NCBI GenBank assembly: GCA_015233285.1
Contig: JADFYA010000119.1
Location: 3,067 to 8,686, forward strand
Direction: 5' to 3'
DNA from: Deltaproteobacteria bacterium
Lineage (GTDB): Bacteria; Desulfobacterota; JADFXK01
DNA length: 5,620 nucleotides
A program made the position numbers and the translations under genes. The notes beneath the pieces are model-generated. The model ran no database searches and was not told the DNA's origin. It saw only the letters and a list, made by a program, of their open reading frames with translations. Of this stretch, positions 3,769 to 5,620 are shown piece after piece (the first letter of the stretch is position 1; each line of letters starts with the position of its first letter).

Positions 3769-5620
3769 ATGATGATCCCCGATGAAATTATTGATCAGGT
3801 CCGGGTGGCGGCGGATATCGTCCAGGTGGTGTCGCGCTATGTCCAGCTCAAGAAAACGGGCCGAAACCATCAGGGGTTGTGTCCGTTTCACCAGGAAAAC
3901 ACGCCATCCTTTTCCGTTAATCAGGAAAAACAGATATTTCATTGTTTCGGCTGCGGTAAGGGCGGTAACTCCATCACTTTTTTGCGCCTGATCAACAACA
4001 TGACTTTTGGGGAAGCGGTTCGGGAGTTGGCCGACTGGTCCGGGATCAAGATCCCCGAAAAGAAGCTGGATCGGCAAGCCGCAGAGCAGATATCTTTTAA
4101 AGAGAAGTTGTATCAGGCTAATAAACAAGCCCTCGATTATTTTAGGAATAGTCTAAGAGACCCGGCCACCGGCCGCGAAGCCGCGGCTTATCTGGAAAAA
4201 CGGGGGCTGCCCGCAGAAATAGTTGACGAATTTAGTCTTGGGTTCGCGACCGATCGATGGGACGGATTGGTCAGGTATTTGGAAAAACTTAATGTCAGTA
4301 TGGATCTGGCGGAACGGGCCGGCCTGGTGGTGCCCCGGAAGGGCGGGGGAGGCTATTATGACCGGTTTCGGAACCGGGTGATATTTCCAATTATCGACTT
4401 GAATAACCGGGTGATCGGATTCGGCGGACGGGTAATGGGGGATGAACTGCCCAAGTATCTGAATTCGCCCCAGACCGAGGTCTATGATAAAAGTTCGTCG
4501 TTATATGGACTGGGCGTGGCCCGGGCCCATGCCAGACAAGACGACGAGATGATTATCGTTGAAGGCTATATGGATCTTCTGGCCCTGGCCTCCAGAGGCA
4601 TTCGGAATGTCGCAGCGGTACTGGGGACGGCTCTGACTCAAATGCATGTCCGGCTTTTGCAACGGTACGTTTCCAGAGTCGCCGTTATTTTTGACTCGGA
4701 CACAGCCGGACTCAAAGCGGCTGAAAGGAGCCTGGAGCATTTCATGATCTGCGGTTTACCGGCCAGGGTGGTGGTTTTGCCGGCTGGGTTGGACCCGGAC
4801 AATTACGTCAGCCAGGCCGGGCCGGAGGCTTTTCGGGAAGCCGTGACCAGGGCGCGGCCGCTGTTTGATTTTTATGTGGACCGGTTAATTCAAAAGCATG
4901 GGTTGACCTCAGACGGAAAGATCCTTATCTTAAAGGATGTTTGTCCAATATTTGAAAAACTTCCCGGAGGCCCGGAAAGATCCATTTATATTCATACGTT
5001 GGCCGAGGCGCTTAAGGTTAATGAAACCACCGTTGCCCAGGGACTGGAGAAACCGTCTTCAGGTAAGGAACAGGCTCCACCATCTGCTCCGGCTAACTTG
5101 ACTCTATGCACGCCGTCACCGGAGCGGATCATCGTGGCCACCATGTTGACCGTCCCCGAGACCACGGCTGATTTTATCGAGGCCGGTGTGGTGGATGAGT
5201 TTGAAGATGAGGCATTACGGAGCCTGGCTCTGAAATTATTCGAAATCTACCGGGAATTGGGTTGTCAGGAGTCGACCATCACCCTGGATAGGCTCGAGGA
5301 TGAAAGACATCTTGAAGTTGCCACCAGAATCTTGATGGCGGCCGAGCCGATGCCTTCGGAAGAGGAAAACGACCTGGTCGCGGACTTGATCTGGGCCATG
5401 GATCGCCGCCGGTTGATCAAGAAAAATAGTTCGTTGGCATTTCAGATTGAGACGGCCAAAATGTGCAATGATGTATGCCGGTTGACTGAATTGATGGGCC
5501 AGAAGCTGGAAATCGCCAGGATTTTGGATGGGGCGGGGGGTAAGGAAGGCGGGGCGGACGGTGGTGCTCAAGGAGGGGGGTTGGTTAGGACACTTATGAT
5601 GGAAACAGTAAGACCATCTA
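3769..5620 (+). CDS. dnaG: DNA primase DnaG (3' end beyond window or obscured)
   Basis: DnaG makes the short RNA primers for lagging-strand synthesis and works bound to the replicative helicase DnaB. The frame is open from 3769 to the right edge (617 codons, no stop). The N-terminal zinc domain has the CHCC set C38, H41, C59 and C62. The polymerase core contains YDRFRNRVIFPIID (197-210) and VIGFGGRVMG (215-224). The TOPRIM domain follows, with EGYMDLLAL (265-273), DSD (309-311) and LDPDNYV (341-347). The metal-binding E265, D309 and D311 carry the same numbers as in E. coli. A Pro/Ser-rich linker (about 430-448) leads to the helicase-binding C-terminal domain (about 449-585). Residues 588-604 form a Gly-rich tail, giving a protein longer than the roughly 580-600 aa usual for the family; the end may be affected by G homopolymers. 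An rpoD gene is expected next. The alternative start at 3772 removes one residue. Confidence 0.95.
   Translation, partial: MMIPDEIIDQVRVAADIVQVVSRYVQLKKTGRNHQGLCPFHQENTPSFSVNQEKQIFHCFGCGKGGNSITFLRLINNMTFGEAVRELADWSGIKIPEKKLDRQAAEQISFKEKLYQANKQALDYFRNSLRDPATGREAAAYLEKRGLPAEIVDEFSLGFATDRWDGLVRYLEKLNVSMDLAERAGLVVPRKGGGGYYDRFRNRVIFPIIDLNNRVIGFGGRVMGDELPKYLNSPQTEVYDKSSSLYGLGVARAHARQDDEMIIVEGYMDLLALASRGIRNVAAVLGTALTQMHVRLLQRYVSRVAVIFDSDTAGLKAAERSLEHFMICGLPARVVVLPAGLDPDNYVSQAGPEAFREAVTRARPLFDFYVDRLIQKHGLTSDGKILILKDVCPIFEKLPGGPERSIYIHTLAEALKVNETTVAQGLEKPSSGKEQAPPSAPANLTLCTPSPERIIVATMLTVPETTADFIEAGVVDEFEDEALRSLALKLFEIYRELGCQESTITLDRLEDERHLEVATRILMAAEPMPSEEENDLVADLIWAMDRRRLIKKNSSLAFQIETAKMCNDVCRLTELMGQKLEIARILDGAGGKEGGADGGAQGGGLVRTLMMETVRPS
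5570..5576 (+). promoter_or_regulatory. Perfect SD-like sequence inside the 3' end of dnaG
   Basis: AAGGAGG at 5570-5576 runs into a GGGGGG tract (5575-5580). It is followed by candidate starts TTG 5581, ATG 5596 and ATG 5599, all in the dnaG frame. This may be the ribosome-binding site of the next gene (rpoD expected), although the spacing to the ATGs is long (19 or more bases). It may also be a by-product of Gly codons in the dnaG tail. Confidence 0.3.

Noticed and set aside
3754..4128. Minus-strand ORF of 124 codons over the start of dnaG
   Set aside because: It opposes the DnaG zinc domain, whose CHCC residues and motifs are clear on the + strand; the minus frame is a shadow.
5236..5571. 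Minus-strand ORF of 111 codons near the right edge
   Set aside because: It lies opposite the helicase-binding domain of DnaG, with no recognisable motif or start signal of its own.

Overview
This window is a conserved chromosomal housekeeping locus: a variant of the bacterial macromolecular-synthesis region (rpsU-dnaG-rpoD) with yqeY and mutS2 placed between rpsU and dnaG. All real genes are on the + strand: rpsU (ribosomal protein bS21), yqeY (GatB/YqeY family), mutS2 (complete, 793 aa) and dnaG (DNA primase, open through the right edge with 617 codons visible). The order rpsU-yqeY-mutS2-dnaG, with rpoD normally next, together with the protein motifs, suggests a member of the Desulfobacterota (former Deltaproteobacteria). 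That placement is an inference from gene order and general resemblance, not from a search.

Layout. Bases 1-172 hold an AT tract, a strong sigma-70-type promoter, a possible 29-codon upstream ORF and the extended Shine-Dalgarno of rpsU. rpsU and yqeY are one base apart and probably translationally coupled. Bases 819-1176 are non-coding. They contain a patch able to fold in several ways, a convincing intrinsic terminator (967-1006), an array of a degenerate 7-bp repeat, and two small hairpins just before mutS2. After mutS2 comes a 210-bp spacer (3559-3768) bounded by two more arrays of the same 7-bp repeat in opposite orientations. dnaG fills the rest.

Functionally, the genes link translation (bS21), tRNA/amidotransferase-related biology of unclear role (YqeY), ribosome rescue or recombination control (MutS2) and replication priming (DnaG). 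The terminator means mutS2-dnaG is probably not simply co-transcribed with rpsU-yqeY.

I see no new multi-gene system, mobile element with a transposase, CRISPR array, tRNA or rRNA. The points worth a second look are the heptamer repeats and the inverted-repeat-bounded spacer, the degenerate LDLR motif in the MutS2 Smr domain, the G-rich homopolymer end of dnaG that may hide a frameshift or an overlapping gene start, and the upstream ORF that overlaps the start of rpsU.
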